The translations under genes and the position numbers were made by a program. DNA of 64,000 nt from positions 186,001-250,000 of the forward strand of contig NZ_VIKR01000001.1 in the NCBI RefSeq assembly GCF_007004765.1, read 5' to 3'. Shown here in pieces: positions 8,619 through 17,884 of the stretch (position 1 is the first letter of the stretch; every line of letters starts with the position of its first letter). The DNA is from Aliikangiella marina. GTDB taxonomy: Bacteria; Pseudomonadota; Gammaproteobacteria; Enterobacterales; Kangiellaceae. The notes under the pieces were generated by a model, which saw nothing but the letters and a program-made list of their open reading frames with translations, was not told the DNA's origin and made no database searches.

Positions 8619-9404
8619 ATGAGAACAAATATGTACGATAAGCAATCTTTTATTGCACTACAGAGCATTATTATCAAGGAAGTGACCCGCTATTTTAGAA
8701 TTTGGGTGCAGACCCTGCTACCGCCAGCGATCACTATGACTCTCTATTTTGTTATCTTTGGACAACTAATTGGTTCACGTGTTGGTCAAATGGATGGCGT
8801 GAGTTATATGGAATACATTACGCCGGGAATTATTATGATGTCGGTAATTACGAATTCTTACTCGAACGTCGTTAGTTCTTTTTTTAGTGCGAAATTCCAA
8901 CGCAGTATCGAAGAAATGCTGGTCTCTCCCGTGCCAACCTTGTTTATTTTATTAGGCTATGTATTGGGTGGTGTTAGTCGAGGGTTGCTAACAGGTATCA
9001 TCGTGACGATTGTTGCTGCTCAGTTTGTCGAGATTAATGTTAACAGCTGGGGAATCTTACTGGTTGTCGTATTGCTAACCTCAATGTTGTTTGCAACAGG
9101 CGGGCTAGTCAATGCAGTATTCGCTAAAAAGTTTGATGATATTTCAATTGTTCCAACATTTATTTTGACACCCTTGACTTATCTCGGCGGCGTTTTTTAT
9201 TCAATAAAACTTTTGCCGGAGTTTTGGCAGTCTGTTTCGCTTGCTAATCCAATTTTATACATGGTCAATGCTTTTAGATACGGCTTTTTAGGTTTTTCCG
9301 ATATTGAAATTAGCACAGCGCTAGGTTTGATCTTGGTGTTTATTGTTGGATTGTTTTCTTTAGCTTATTATCTGTTAGCTAAAGGAATCGGTATTCGCTC
9401 CTAA
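8619..9404 (+). CDS. yadH: ABC-2 type transporter permease (YadH-like)
   Basis: This is a 261-residue membrane protein with about six hydrophobic segments. The N-terminal stretch RIWVQTLLPPAITMTLYFVIFG followed by LIGSRVG closely resembles E. coli YadH, and the RSIEEMLVSPVP segment is the ABC-2 family coupling region. It pairs with the ATPase just upstream. I kept the ATG at 8619; a second in-frame ATG at 8631 is also possible, because neither has a clear Shine-Dalgarno. Its stop codon overlaps that of the convergent pseudouridine synthase gene within CTAA at 9401-9404. Confidence 0.9.
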   Translation: MRTNMYDKQSFIALQSIIIKEVTRYFRIWVQTLLPPAITMTLYFVIFGQLIGSRVGQMDGVSYMEYITPGIIMMSVITNSYSNVVSSFFSAKFQRSIEEMLVSPVPTLFILLGYVLGGVSRGLLTGIIVTIVAAQFVEINVNSWGILLVVVLLTSMLFATGGLVNAVFAKKFDDISIVPTFILTPLTYLGGVFYSIKLLPEFWQSVSLANPILYMVNAFRYGFLGFSDIEISTALGLILVFIVGLFSLAYYLLAKGIGIRS

Positions 9405-10057
9405 GTATCTAAGGATTCAAAACCGGCTAAAATAGTCTTTAAGTTTTGATGGTCAAAAAGCTCTCCTGTATCAGGCGTGCAAGTGATTTTGATATCGTCA
9501 CCACGCCATGCGAATTGAATCTGATAAGCGTGTAAGTAGCCTCTGTCAGCTTCACTTGCTCCGTATCTGACATCGCCTAAAATCGGTGAACCAATCGATT
9601 TTAATGCGACTCTTATTTGATGAGTTTTACCAGTTGTTGGCGTGACCCAAAATACTCTAATCCCGGGCACTAATGCTCGAGATGTAAATTGAGTAATCGC
9701 CGGATTATCGCGAGAATGGGTTAATTTCCAACTTCCATTTCTCGCTTTCACCATGTCACCAATTACCTTTCCTTGTTTCTTTTTGGGCTTTTTGGCAGAT
9801 ATGGCAAGGTATTTTTTGAAAACATTTTTATTGGCAAATAATCGGCTGAGGTCTCTCGCTGCATTTTGGCTTTTGGCAAAGAGTAATACGCCCGAAGTCA
9901 TTTTATCTAGGCGATGCACTGGAAATAAATCGCACGATAAGGATTTCTCTAACAATGCAGCAATACCCGGTTGGTCGTCTTCCGTGTGAAAGTTAACACC
10001 AGCTGGTTTATTAATGGCAATAAAGTCAGAGTTGTTCAAGAGAATTTGGTATTCCAT
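9401..10057 (-). CDS. RluA-family pseudouridine synthase (short form)
   Basis: The 218-residue enzyme has the family's catalytic motif HRLDKMTSGVLLFAKS with the nucleophilic Asp, and the C-terminal KTHQIRVALKSIGSPILGD motif. No S4 RNA-binding domain precedes it, so it is a stand-alone catalytic domain of the RluA/RluC/RluD superfamily, similar to the small group annotated as TIGR01621. It should isomerise uridine in rRNA or tRNA; the target base is unknown. It is convergent with yadH, sharing the overlapping stop codons. Confidence 0.9.
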   Translation of the reverse strand: MEYQILLNNSDFIAINKPAGVNFHTEDDQPGIAALLEKSLSCDLFPVHRLDKMTSGVLLFAKSQNAARDLSRLFANKNVFKKYLAISAKKPKKKQGKVIGDMVKARNGSWKLTHSRDNPAITQFTSRALVPGIRVFWVTPTTGKTHQIRVALKSIGSPILGDVRYGASEADRGYLHAYQIQFAWRGDDIKITCTPDTGELFDHQNLKTILAGFESLDT

Positions 10058-10628
10058 GCGCAGCGTCGGATTGGGTTGGCGTTTGAATGATTACAAAACT
10101 GCAATGAAGTATTTGTAAATGAGATATGTGTCGATTAAAAATGCCGTCATTGATTTGTTTGCTTAAGATTTAATGTCGTTATTGTAGCATCGATGATGGT
10201 TCCGCAAACAATTGATGAGGAATAACCGAATATTTTATCGTTTTTGCTGGATAGGCGATTTAAGCAACGTCGGAAAAATACTCACCGTAAAGCTAAACCG
10301 ATGAGATGTTTCAACCGCTAGGCGCCCTAGCTAATATTTTGAGCGATCAGATAAATCTTTAAATTTTACTTTTTCTACTATACTTCAGTTACTTAGCAAA
10401 ACTTGCGGGATGGCCTTAGCAAATTTGAAAGATAAAAGATTCGATGGAATTCACAATTTTGCTATTAAAAGTCATTTAAGTTAGCTTTTCAATTTGTATA
10501 CAATAAATAATCAGCTATAATCGCGGGGTTCGAGCACCTTGAAATTTATGATTTTTGTATAATAATAAATTGAGGAAGCGACGGAAATACTAATCTGATG
10601 AAAGGGAAAGTTTAGGGAGCAGTAGAGA
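10058..10628. other. Long intergenic region before CheY-like gene
   Basis: This 571-bp non-coding stretch lies between divergent genes. I see a perfect 6-bp inverted repeat (gctagg-cgc-cctagc, 10317-10331) in the middle and promoter-like boxes near the right end (10494-10521). No ORF or recognised RNA family is apparent. A small RNA from the left half cannot be excluded. Confidence 0.5.
10494..10521 (+). promoter_or_regulatory. Putative sigma-70 promoter of CheY-like gene
   Basis: TTGTAT and a perfect TATAAT are separated by 16 bp, about 105 bp upstream of the start codon. A second TATAAT at 10558-10563 has no good -35 at the right distance. Confidence 0.5.
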
Positions 10629-11009
10629 ATGGCACTGGTTTTGATCGTTGATGACGATCCTCAAATGTTGCGCTTGTTGACTGACGTGGTTGAGTTAGAC
10701 AATCATGATGTATTGTTGGCGCAAGATGGTGCTATGGCCTCCGAATATTTTGATCATCAAACGCCTGATTTAATGATTACTGACATCCTTATGCCTAATA
10801 AGGAAGGTTTAGAGCTCATCTCAGAGGTTCGCGAGAAATTTCCTAAGATGAAAATCATCGCCTATTCTGGTGGTGGTTCTTCCGATCCGCAAAGTTACTT
10901 AGAATTCGCCAGCGGAATGGGCGCAGATAGAGTATTCAGTAAACCTATGCCACTTGCCGAGTTGCGTCAGGAAATTCAAATTCTACTGGCTGAGTCGGTT
11001 GAGCAGTAG
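10629..11009 (+). CDS. Stand-alone response regulator receiver (CheY-like)
   Basis: This 126-residue single-domain receiver has the acidic pocket IVDDDPQ (Asp8-10), the phospho-acceptor Asp52 (MITDILMPN), Ser80 in the switch position (IIAYSGG) and the conserved Lys105 (FSKPMP). It has no output domain, so it acts through protein partners. It ends 6 bp from a convergent GGDEF diguanylate cyclase gene, which suggests but does not show a link to c-di-GMP signalling. No kinase gene is adjacent; the Hpt protein at 718-1794 is a possible donor. Confidence 0.93.
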   Translation: MALVLIVDDDPQMLRLLTDVVELDNHDVLLAQDGAMASEYFDHQTPDLMITDILMPNKEGLELISEVREKFPKMKIIAYSGGGSSDPQSYLEFASGMGADRVFSKPMPLAELRQEIQILLAESVEQ

Positions 11010-11015
11010 ACCTTT

Positions 11016-12035
11016 CTAATCATTCTCTCGCTCAATGCGATTACGCCCAGCGTTTTTTGCCCGATACAACGCCTTATCCGCACGATCAATACAGTCGATA
11101 AGCTCATCACTATTGCTCAGCAAGGCGACACCAATTGAAAGCGTAATTTGGCGAAGATATTCCGCAGTATCTCGACGCTTAACTTTTAACGCTGAAACTT
11201 CTTTTCTAAGCGATTCGGCAACGATTAATCCATTTTGTAAACTTGTCTTCGGCAATATAATAATAAATTCCTCACCGCCGAATCTTGCAAGAATATCACT
11301 GTGTTTAATCTGTTTTAGTAAGGTAGTAGCAACAATTTGAATAACATTGTCGCCGACCAAGTGACCGTACTCATCGTTAAAGGATTTAAAATAGTCAATA
11401 TCAGCCATCATAACCGACATTGGGTACATTGATTCATTTAGGCTAATTAAATCAAATTCATGTTGCAGACCCGCTCGATTGAGAATTTGAGTCAGCGGAT
11501 CGCGATATGCCCTTTCTCGGAATGCCATATGCTCCTGTTGCAAATGTTTTATTTCTCTAGTGGCATCTGACAAACGATCCTCTAGCGAATTAGAATAAAC
11601 GTAGATCTTTTTAGTTTCTTCAAGAAGTAATGCGATGACCTTGATCTTTGCATCTTCAGAAGTCCCTTCGAGTACTGGAGTGGCTTCTTCTAAATTACCT
11701 GAAAAGTCTTTGAGTTTCTCATTGGTATTTGACACCGTGACGAGCGTTTTACAAGCCACATCATCGATACGCTCAGAAAACTGAGAGAGATTCGAATCAA
11801 GCTTACCGATAATATACTGTCGATAAACTTGCTCTATTGTTGCCAATTTATTTTCGATTGGGCCATCAACTGCAGCTATAATTTGCTTAAAATCGTCGCT
11901 CGGGTTTTGAAAGAGTTCAAATGCCACATGATAGCAAATCGGCGTGTTAGGTAAATTCTGATCTCTCAGCCAGGCTAGTGCTGCGCGAGAAATTTGTCCC
12001 GTTTCTTTCAGATTTCGCTTGTGTAATTCAGACAT
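11016..12035 (-). CDS. Diguanylate cyclase (GGDEF domain)
   Basis: The 339-residue soluble protein has an N-terminal helical region (about 1-165, with coiled-coil character at 130-175) and a C-terminal GGDEF domain (about 177-335). The active site is GGEEF at 253-257, and the domain entry motif YRDPLTQILNRAGL is intact, so it should make c-di-GMP from two GTP. The allosteric I-site, normally RxxD five residues before GGEEF, reads KHSD here (244-247), so product inhibition may be weakened. There are no membrane segments; the input signal is unknown. It faces the CheY-like gene. Confidence 0.93.
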   Translation of the reverse strand: MSELHKRNLKETGQISRAALAWLRDQNLPNTPICYHVAFELFQNPSDDFKQIIAAVDGPIENKLATIEQVYRQYIIGKLDSNLSQFSERIDDVACKTLVTVSNTNEKLKDFSGNLEEATPVLEGTSEDAKIKVIALLLEETKKIYVYSNSLEDRLSDATREIKHLQQEHMAFRERAYRDPLTQILNRAGLQHEFDLISLNESMYPMSVMMADIDYFKSFNDEYGHLVGDNVIQIVATTLLKQIKHSDILARFGGEEFIIILPKTSLQNGLIVAESLRKEVSALKVKRRDTAEYLRQITLSIGVALLSNSDELIDCIDRADKALYRAKNAGRNRIEREND

Positions 12036-12259
12036 CTTTTCATCCTGAGATATCTTTTAAAACGATGGGTCCTTAAGCCGCATTGTTGGTTTTATTTAAT
12101 TGCTCGTGAGTAACCAAGGCTTATAGATAACTAATGCGACATTAATCATTCATAAACTATATTAGCACCAATCGGGGAAGGTAGGTGCAATTTATTCTAG
12201 TTCAAGCCGTGTAAGCGAGTTCTATAAAAAATGTTGAATAAAATTGCTTCGTAAATAAA

Positions 12260-13606
12260 TTAAAATGATTCTTGGATAATTTTGAGATAAAAGTTTTTTA
12301 CCATCGAAATGGCTTCTTGTTCGTCCATTGACTTTTCTCTCGCTATTTTTTTTGCGATTTGCACAATTGAGTGTTTGCCATCGATTTTACCAGCTAGTTC
12401 AGCGTAGAGTTGATGACTAAAAGCAAATGATTGAATCTCTCTAGTTGCAGGAATTGGTTTGTTTATATCCAAAATCCAGTTTGGCAAGTTTTGCAATGAT
12501 TCCGTTTGCTTTACCTCTTTAACTTTTCTCGCCCTCCAACTAAAAACAGTTTCCATGCGATAACCTGCGTTATGAGGAGATTTTAAATAGGGGATCACTT
12601 GAGATTCAGATTCTTCTATCTCGAAGCCCGCTTCATGCGCAAGGGCTTTGATTTCGTCGATTGAGTAACACAAGGCTTCTCGACTCTGATTAAACACTAA
12701 GCTACCAAAATTGACCCAGTGACCACCCATTGGAAGGTAGTGGTTTAAACAGGTCATAAATTTACGTAGTTCAAAAGGCTGGATATCAATTAGCCAAGGT
12801 GTGACCACTAAATCTATCGCAGCCGATTTTATGGCTGGGGTAGCTGCATCACTGAATAATAAATAAAAGTTGTCTGGCCATTTTTCTAAGCCTGCAATTG
12901 AATGAGATAATGCGACTGATTCTGTGTTAATTGGGTGTGCGGGAAACTCGACGATCTCAAGTGCTTCACCTGATAGTATTTTGTTTGCTGCGAATAACAA
13001 AAGCGGGTTTATGTCATTTGCAATTGTCGTGGCTGAGCCTAGCAGACGATGAATATCATAGGCAAGACGGCAGGAACCTGCGCCTAACACAAGCACATTT
13101 TTTGGCTGTAGTGTACCTATTCGTTGCATGATTATTTTCGCTGAAAGTTTGTTTTCTTCATCTCCCCAGACCCAATCTCGATATAAATTCGCTTCATAAC
13201 TCAGTAAGTTTTGCGTGTGTGGCGCGCGATCACTTAACGCATCGTAGACTGGTTTACTGGCAACTTTCGCACTTAAGATAGGTGAGACTAACTCGATAAC
13301 GGCTTGCTGAAATAACGTTTTACCACTAAGTAATTTTTCTAAGCGAGGTTGAGTATAGTCAGATGCCTTTTTGAGTTCATTTTTGAGTTGGCGAATATCA
13401 TCTGAGAAAATTTGATTAAAATGATTTAGTTTTACACTCCAATCGACCATTGAATGCAAAGGATGGCGAAACAACCAAGGGATTCCATTGATCACTGGAT
13501 AGTGGCATTTACTTTGCTGGCTGACTAGCTGATTATCTTTAAGCGATAAATTTTCACCAGATTCGGGACACGCCATTAAATCAATAAATTGAGGAGTGAT
13601 GTTCAT
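12260..13606 (-). CDS. Three-domain methyltransferase: Trm112-like, N2227-like, PqqD-like
   Basis: This 448-residue protein appears to fuse three parts. Residues about 7-48 look like a Trm112/YcaR domain (LMACPESGENL...YPVINGIPWLF) but keep only some Cys. Residues about 135-360 form an S-adenosylmethionine-dependent methyltransferase resembling the N2227/carnosine N-methyltransferase family (VLVLGAGSCRLAYDIHRL at 171-188, ANDINPLLLFAANKIL, PMGGHWVNFGSLVF). Residues about 395-445 resemble a PqqD-type winged helix (IDGKHSIVQIAKKIA). Trm112 and PqqD domains often present substrates or activate partner enzymes, so the protein may act on a peptide or a bound small molecule. The substrate is unknown. 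It lies 32 bp downstream of the peptidase gene in the same direction. Confidence 0.7.
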   Translation of the reverse strand: MNITPQFIDLMACPESGENLSLKDNQLVSQQSKCHYPVINGIPWLFRHPLHSMVDWSVKLNHFNQIFSDDIRQLKNELKKASDYTQPRLEKLLSGKTLFQQAVIELVSPILSAKVASKPVYDALSDRAPHTQNLLSYEANLYRDWVWGDEENKLSAKIIMQRIGTLQPKNVLVLGAGSCRLAYDIHRLLGSATTIANDINPLLLFAANKILSGEALEIVEFPAHPINTESVALSHSIAGLEKWPDNFYLLFSDAATPAIKSAAIDLVVTPWLIDIQPFELRKFMTCLNHYLPMGGHWVNFGSLVFNQSREALCYSIDEIKALAHEAGFEIEESESQVIPYLKSPHNAGYRMETVFSWRARKVKEVKQTESLQNLPNWILDINKPIPATREIQSFAFSHQLYAELAGKIDGKHSIVQIAKKIAREKSMDEQEAISMVKNFYLKIIQESF

Positions 13607-13638
13607 AACTCGCCTTATGCCCAGTTAATAATTATTTT

Positions 13639-14943
13639 CTAATAAAAACTTCCATTCGGTCTGACTTGGCTGGTATCAACTCGAGTAGGAGTCAGACTAC
13701 CATCGACGAGACCTTGAGAAGCTTTGGCAAGAGTTTGGATTACTTGGAACATCGAATTGAGATCGAGCGTGTCAACCTCATCAGTCACCTGATGATAATG
13801 TTTATCGATATCTATTTGAGACGAAGAAAAGCTATGCGCGGGTACCCCAAGCTTTGCTAATGTTGCGTTATCTGAGCGATAAAATAAGTTTTCGTCTGGA
13901 TAAGGGTCGGCTTTAATTTTCTCAGAGCCATACGATTGGTTTAGCAATTCAGCAAGATTTGATCGTTCATAGCCTGTCATCCATAATTGCCCTTCACCAA
14001 ACTTGGACGGTTTGCCAATCATCTCGATATTGATCATTGCTTTTATCTTTTCTGGCGCAACTTGTTTTGCAAAATACTTAGAGCCGAAGCCGCCGATTTC
14101 TTCAGCGGTAAAAGCAACGAATATGAGCGTTCTTTCATTGGATCTTTTTGCAGCATAATATTGCGCAAGATTGATAACCGCTGTGGTTCCAGAAGCGTTA
14201 TCATCGGCACCGTTAAATATTTTATCTCCTTGTAAATCTAACTTGGTACCTACATGGTCGTAATGCGCTGAAAAGAGAACATATTCTTCGTTGTGTGATT
14301 TTCCAGGAAGTACGCCAACCACGTTCGCCAGTTTTTTAGTTTCAACTTTAGTTGTGAGCGAAAGGTTAAGCGATTCAACCTTTTTTGTATCAGTGAGAAC
14401 GAGTAGGGCGGAGGGACCCTGATTAATATTAAATTTTGATTGTTGTCGCGAAAAGAAACTCTGGTATCGTGCAAACATCGCTTGATGGCTTGGATCAATT
14501 AAAACGAGTACATCTGATTGCTTTTGGTTGACTGCGGTCATCGCTTTTCGAAAATCTTGTTGTTTATCGATCATAACCGTTTCAAAAGTGGAGTCGGAAT
14601 TCCAATTCAACTTCTGATGGCTGGTCAGTGCAATAAGAGACTTTGCGCTGACGCTTGCCCCATTAAGTTGGAGCTTAACGCTGTCGACGGTAATGCCAAA
14701 AATTTCAAATGATTGTTTAAACCCTTTTTTCTCATCAAGCGGTTGGAGCCCAATCGACTGAAAGCGGTTCGCGATGTAATCAGCCGCGATATCGATTTGC
14801 TTGGTATAAGTTGCGCGCCCCATTAGTTTATCATCAGCAAGAAAATGAACGTCCTTGGAGACTTGTTCAAAATTTAGTGCACTTGCTAGTGTATTGGGTA
14901 TAACAATGATTGCTAACGCAAAAGCTAAAATCAATTTCTGCAT
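13639..14943 (-). CDS. Secreted M28-family zinc aminopeptidase
   Basis: The 434-residue protein begins with a Sec signal peptide (cleavage after about residue 20). The M28 di-zinc site is visible: SAHYDHVG (His, Asp), GADDNASGT (bridging Asp), FTAEEIGGFGS (catalytic Glu and Glu ligand), NIEMIG (Glu in place of the more common Asp) and KHYHQVTDEVD (last His). It should cleave N-terminal residues from peptides in the periplasm or outside the cell. The N-terminal segment LADDKLMGRATYTKQIDIAADYIA is typical of this group. It is cotranscribed with or close to the methyltransferase gene downstream. Confidence 0.92.
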   Translation of the reverse strand: MQKLILAFALAIIVIPNTLASALNFEQVSKDVHFLADDKLMGRATYTKQIDIAADYIANRFQSIGLQPLDEKKGFKQSFEIFGITVDSVKLQLNGASVSAKSLIALTSHQKLNWNSDSTFETVMIDKQQDFRKAMTAVNQKQSDVLVLIDPSHQAMFARYQSFFSRQQSKFNINQGPSALLVLTDTKKVESLNLSLTTKVETKKLANVVGVLPGKSHNEEYVLFSAHYDHVGTKLDLQGDKIFNGADDNASGTTAVINLAQYYAAKRSNERTLIFVAFTAEEIGGFGSKYFAKQVAPEKIKAMINIEMIGKPSKFGEGQLWMTGYERSNLAELLNQSYGSEKIKADPYPDENLFYRSDNATLAKLGVPAHSFSSSQIDIDKHYHQVTDEVDTLDLNSMFQVIQTLAKASQGLVDGSLTPTRVDTSQVRPNGSFY

Positions 14944-14995
14944 TTAATATATTCTCTGTTTGAGGTCGGGCTTGTGACCTATTGTTGATGAGGCT

Positions 14996-16237
14996 CTATC
15001 TCCTGAGCAAGAGTCCTTGTTGAACCAACTGTTGAATGTCGATATCAAATGAGCCATTAGGGTGAACTGTTTTGATTTGATAAGCTTCACCACTTGAATG
15101 CACTGTCATTCTAGCGAGATCAACGACTTTTTGAAAGCCTTTGACTTTTTCTTCATCGGTCACTAGCAAAACCCGTGGTTTTAACTTTTGCTCTTGATGA
15201 ACTCTAATGACCACACCGACTTCGCCGGTTTGCATTTCCACTATTGAGCCAACGGGGTAAACTCCCATCCACTTGATAAATTCCTTAGCAATGGTTTTGT
15301 CGAATTGTGTACCTGAGTTTTCGGTGAGCACCTTAAAAGCTTGGGACGGAGTTTCCGCTCTTGAGTAGACTCGCTCACTGGTAATCGCGTCAAACGTGTC
15401 AACGACAGTGACAATTTTTGCATAGCGAGAAATCTGATGAGCAAGCAACCCTCTGGGATAGCCGGAACCGTCAATTTTTTCGTGATGAGAGTGGGCAATA
15501 TCGATAACACCGGGCGAGAGTAGCTTTTTATTTTTTAAAATTTTATAACCTTCTACCGCATGATCTTGCATAACACAAAATTCTGCCGGAGAAAGCTTAC
15601 CGGGTTTGTTGAGAATTTTTTCGGGAATTTTCATTTTGCCAACATCATGTAACATAGCGCCGATACCAACACACTGAAGTTCCTCTTTACTCATTCCAAG
15701 ATATTTACCGAACGCGATAGACATTATTGAAACACGCAGACAGTGTTCAGCAGTGTATTCGTCAGCATTCTTGATGTTACTTAGTAACATCAATGCATCG
15801 GGATTGTGTAGGATAGAGTCAACGCATTCTTCGACGGTATTTTGTACCGGCTCGAGTTCGAATTCTTCCTCTGCAATAATCTTCTGCATGATGTTTTTCA
15901 CCATTTTGGAGGAAGAATTAAAATTTTTCTGAGCTCGAGGAAGTTCTTCTTGGAGGGCTTCTAACTCGGTACGCCGGTAGGTTTTCTTCTGACTCGGCGC
16001 TTGACCTTCAACTGACTGGAGATAGGTCTTGTAGGCTTTTTCCGATTGAAAATCGACATAAACCCAGTCGCATTCTTCTTGGATCGCATTCAATGTGTCG
16101 GTGTCGTTTATCGGGAAGCCTTGGAAGGTAAATGGTGACTCGTCCCAGGGTTTATCGAGTTCAGCGACATACATTCCTAAGCGCAAGTTATGCGCTTTTA
16201 TTTGTACTTTTTTTAAGTAGGAATATTGTCCAGACAT
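14996..16237 (-). CDS. HD-GYP c-di-GMP phosphodiesterase with DUF3391
   Basis: The 413-residue soluble protein has an N-terminal DUF3391 domain (about 8-125, starting VQIKAHNLRLGMYVAELDKPW) and an HD-GYP domain (about 150-330). The catalytic residues are complete: HDVGK at 197-201, HHEKIDGSGYPRGL at 251-264 and DTFDAITSERVY after it. It should therefore hydrolyse c-di-GMP to pGpG or GMP. The combination DUF3391-HD-GYP is common in Pseudomonas, Vibrio and relatives. It opposes the GGDEF cyclase 3 kb away. The last 75 residues are a small C-terminal extension of unknown role. Confidence 0.95.
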   Translation of the reverse strand: MSGQYSYLKKVQIKAHNLRLGMYVAELDKPWDESPFTFQGFPINDTDTLNAIQEECDWVYVDFQSEKAYKTYLQSVEGQAPSQKKTYRRTELEALQEELPRAQKNFNSSSKMVKNIMQKIIAEEEFELEPVQNTVEECVDSILHNPDALMLLSNIKNADEYTAEHCLRVSIMSIAFGKYLGMSKEELQCVGIGAMLHDVGKMKIPEKILNKPGKLSPAEFCVMQDHAVEGYKILKNKKLLSPGVIDIAHSHHEKIDGSGYPRGLLAHQISRYAKIVTVVDTFDAITSERVYSRAETPSQAFKVLTENSGTQFDKTIAKEFIKWMGVYPVGSIVEMQTGEVGVVIRVHQEQKLKPRVLLVTDEEKVKGFQKVVDLARMTVHSSGEAYQIKTVHPNGSFDIDIQQLVQQGLLLRR

Positions 16238-16328
16238 GCTAACTGTTATCTAAGTATGCGATTTTTTAACGTGTTACTGCAAAGATACCGCGATTTATAG
16301 GGGTTGGAAACCTCTTAATTGTCAAATT

Positions 16329-17120
16329 TTATGGCTGTTCACATTTTATGATGGAGGTAACGCGCGCTAGCGCGCTGTCAACATCATTGACGTGCTCGAT
16401 TAATTTCAAGTCGTCTTCATCGATAAGTCTTTGTTCTGCAAGGAATTCGAAGTTAATTGCTTGCTTCCAGAAATCATTGCCGTAAAGCAAAATTGGAATA
16501 GTGGGCATTTTGCCTGTCTGCATCAATGTCAGCGCTTCCATCAATTCATCCATAGTGCCAAAACCACCCGGAAAGACGATAATCACCCTTGCGCGTTTTA
16601 GAAAGTGCATTTTTCGTAGTGAGAAATAATGAAAGCTGAACGATAATTCCTCGTGGATGTAAGGATTTGGAATTTGCTCTTTCGGAATATTAATATTAAG
16701 CCCAATACTCGGTTGTCCAATTTCTGAGGCGCCGCGATTGGCCGCTTCCATGATGCCTGGACCCCCACCCGTGATCATTTTGGTTGTCTGATATTTGCAA
16801 GTATAGAGATATTGGCCAATGGCTTTCGCCAATTGCCGGGCGTCTTCGTAATATTGGCTTTGTTGCTTGGAAAGCGAAGCGCTCATTTGGGCCCACTTGG
16901 CAACATGATTATGAGGTTGTTCAGAGGAAAGTTGGTCAGCTTTATCTTTTGACAAGGCGGCGCCATAAGCATCATCGATGCGAGCGCTGCCAAAGAATAC
17001 GATAGTATGTAAAACGTTGGCTTTGTCTAATGCACTCTCGACTGAAAGCCATTCTTCAGAAATCCGCTTTGCGCGTTCCTTGTCTTCATCTTCAGGAATG
17101 TTGATTAAATTTTCGGCCAT
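16329..17120 (-). CDS. LOG-family Rossmann protein
   Basis: This 263-residue cytoplasmic protein belongs to the LOG/TIGR00730 family of nucleoside 5'-monophosphate phosphoribohydrolases. The two diagnostic motifs are present: GGGPGIMEA at 118-126 and PGGFGTMDE at 184-192. Plant and some bacterial members release cytokinin bases, but most bacterial ones have an undefined purine-nucleotide substrate. An N-terminal extension of about 35 residues and an insertion around 50-85 make it longer than the minimal form (about 190). It lies 71 bp downstream of the RDD gene on the same strand. Confidence 0.9.
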   Translation of the reverse strand: MAENLINIPEDEDKERAKRISEEWLSVESALDKANVLHTIVFFGSARIDDAYGAALSKDKADQLSSEQPHNHVAKWAQMSASLSKQQSQYYEDARQLAKAIGQYLYTCKYQTTKMITGGGPGIMEAANRGASEIGQPSIGLNINIPKEQIPNPYIHEELSFSFHYFSLRKMHFLKRARVIIVFPGGFGTMDELMEALTLMQTGKMPTIPILLYGNDFWKQAINFEFLAEQRLIDEDDLKLIEHVNDVDSALARVTSIIKCEQP

Positions 17121-17190
17121 CTTAAACGCAACTATTTAATGCTGGCAATTTAAAATTTAATATATAACTCAATGATTTATTGCGCAAGGC

Positions 17191-17697
17191 TTATATTATT
17201 GGCTTGTTTTCTTTGGTGTAATCTTTAGGTAACTCCACAACCCGTGTATCGAAAATGAAATCATGAATCCCGCGGTTTTCCTTGTCAACAATCCCCCAAA
17301 TTTGACTTAAACCGCCGAGGGAAGCAAAAGATCGGATATAGGCTTCTTTCCAGGTAAGGTGACTACCATCTGGCTTACAAAGCTTTAGGCGCCAAGTTTT
17401 CATTCCCATGGTTTGCCCGCCTTTTACCCAACACCAGACGTAGTAATATTGAACGCTGGCGAATAAATAAATCGACCAAAGCGGATTCATATAGAGTGCT
17501 TTGGAAAGGGCTTGGCCATTTTCTATCCACGGGATAGTCATGATAAAAATAATCACGTAGCCAACGACCATCGCAAGAATAAACACTGCCAGGGCGCCAA
17601 GTAAGTCGTAAACCCATGCGCCGAACTTTTTCCAAAAGGGTGCTAGCTTAACCGTTAGTTTGGGAGATGACTGTTTCTGATCTAGGGTTTGACTCAC
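17191..17697 (-). CDS. RDD-family membrane protein
   Basis: The 168-residue protein has three hydrophobic segments (about 30-55, 75-95 and a weaker third). The N-terminal membrane block FGAWVYDLLGALAVF keeps the Asp of the RDD motif, and MKTWRLKLCKPDGSHLTWKEAYIRS is the typical cytoplasmic stretch with basic and aromatic residues. The family function is not settled; some members act in Na+ or compatible-solute transport. It is followed by the LOG gene in the same direction. Confidence 0.85.
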   Translation of the reverse strand: MSQTLDQKQSSPKLTVKLAPFWKKFGAWVYDLLGALAVFILAMVVGYVIIFIMTIPWIENGQALSKALYMNPLWSIYLFASVQYYYVWCWVKGGQTMGMKTWRLKLCKPDGSHLTWKEAYIRSFASLGGLSQIWGIVDKENRGIHDFIFDTRVVELPKDYTKENKPII

Positions 17698-17884
17698 AAT
17701 GGGCTCTTCAATATTTAGTCTTCATTCGGCGGGGGAGTTTAGCAAACTATTGAGTCAGCTGTCATTGCCGCTTTATTTCTCCTGCAAACACAGTTTGTCA
17801 TAGCCAAACAAAGGCGAATGCTAGTGGAGTTAAAGCGACTTCGATGCCTTTGTCTGACAGAAAGAATGGTGGCGATAAAGACAA

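Noticed and set aside
16329-17120. Lysine decarboxylase (old name of LOG proteins)
   Set aside because: The GGGPGIMEA and PGGFGTMDE motifs define LOG phosphoribohydrolases; the old name is a misannotation.
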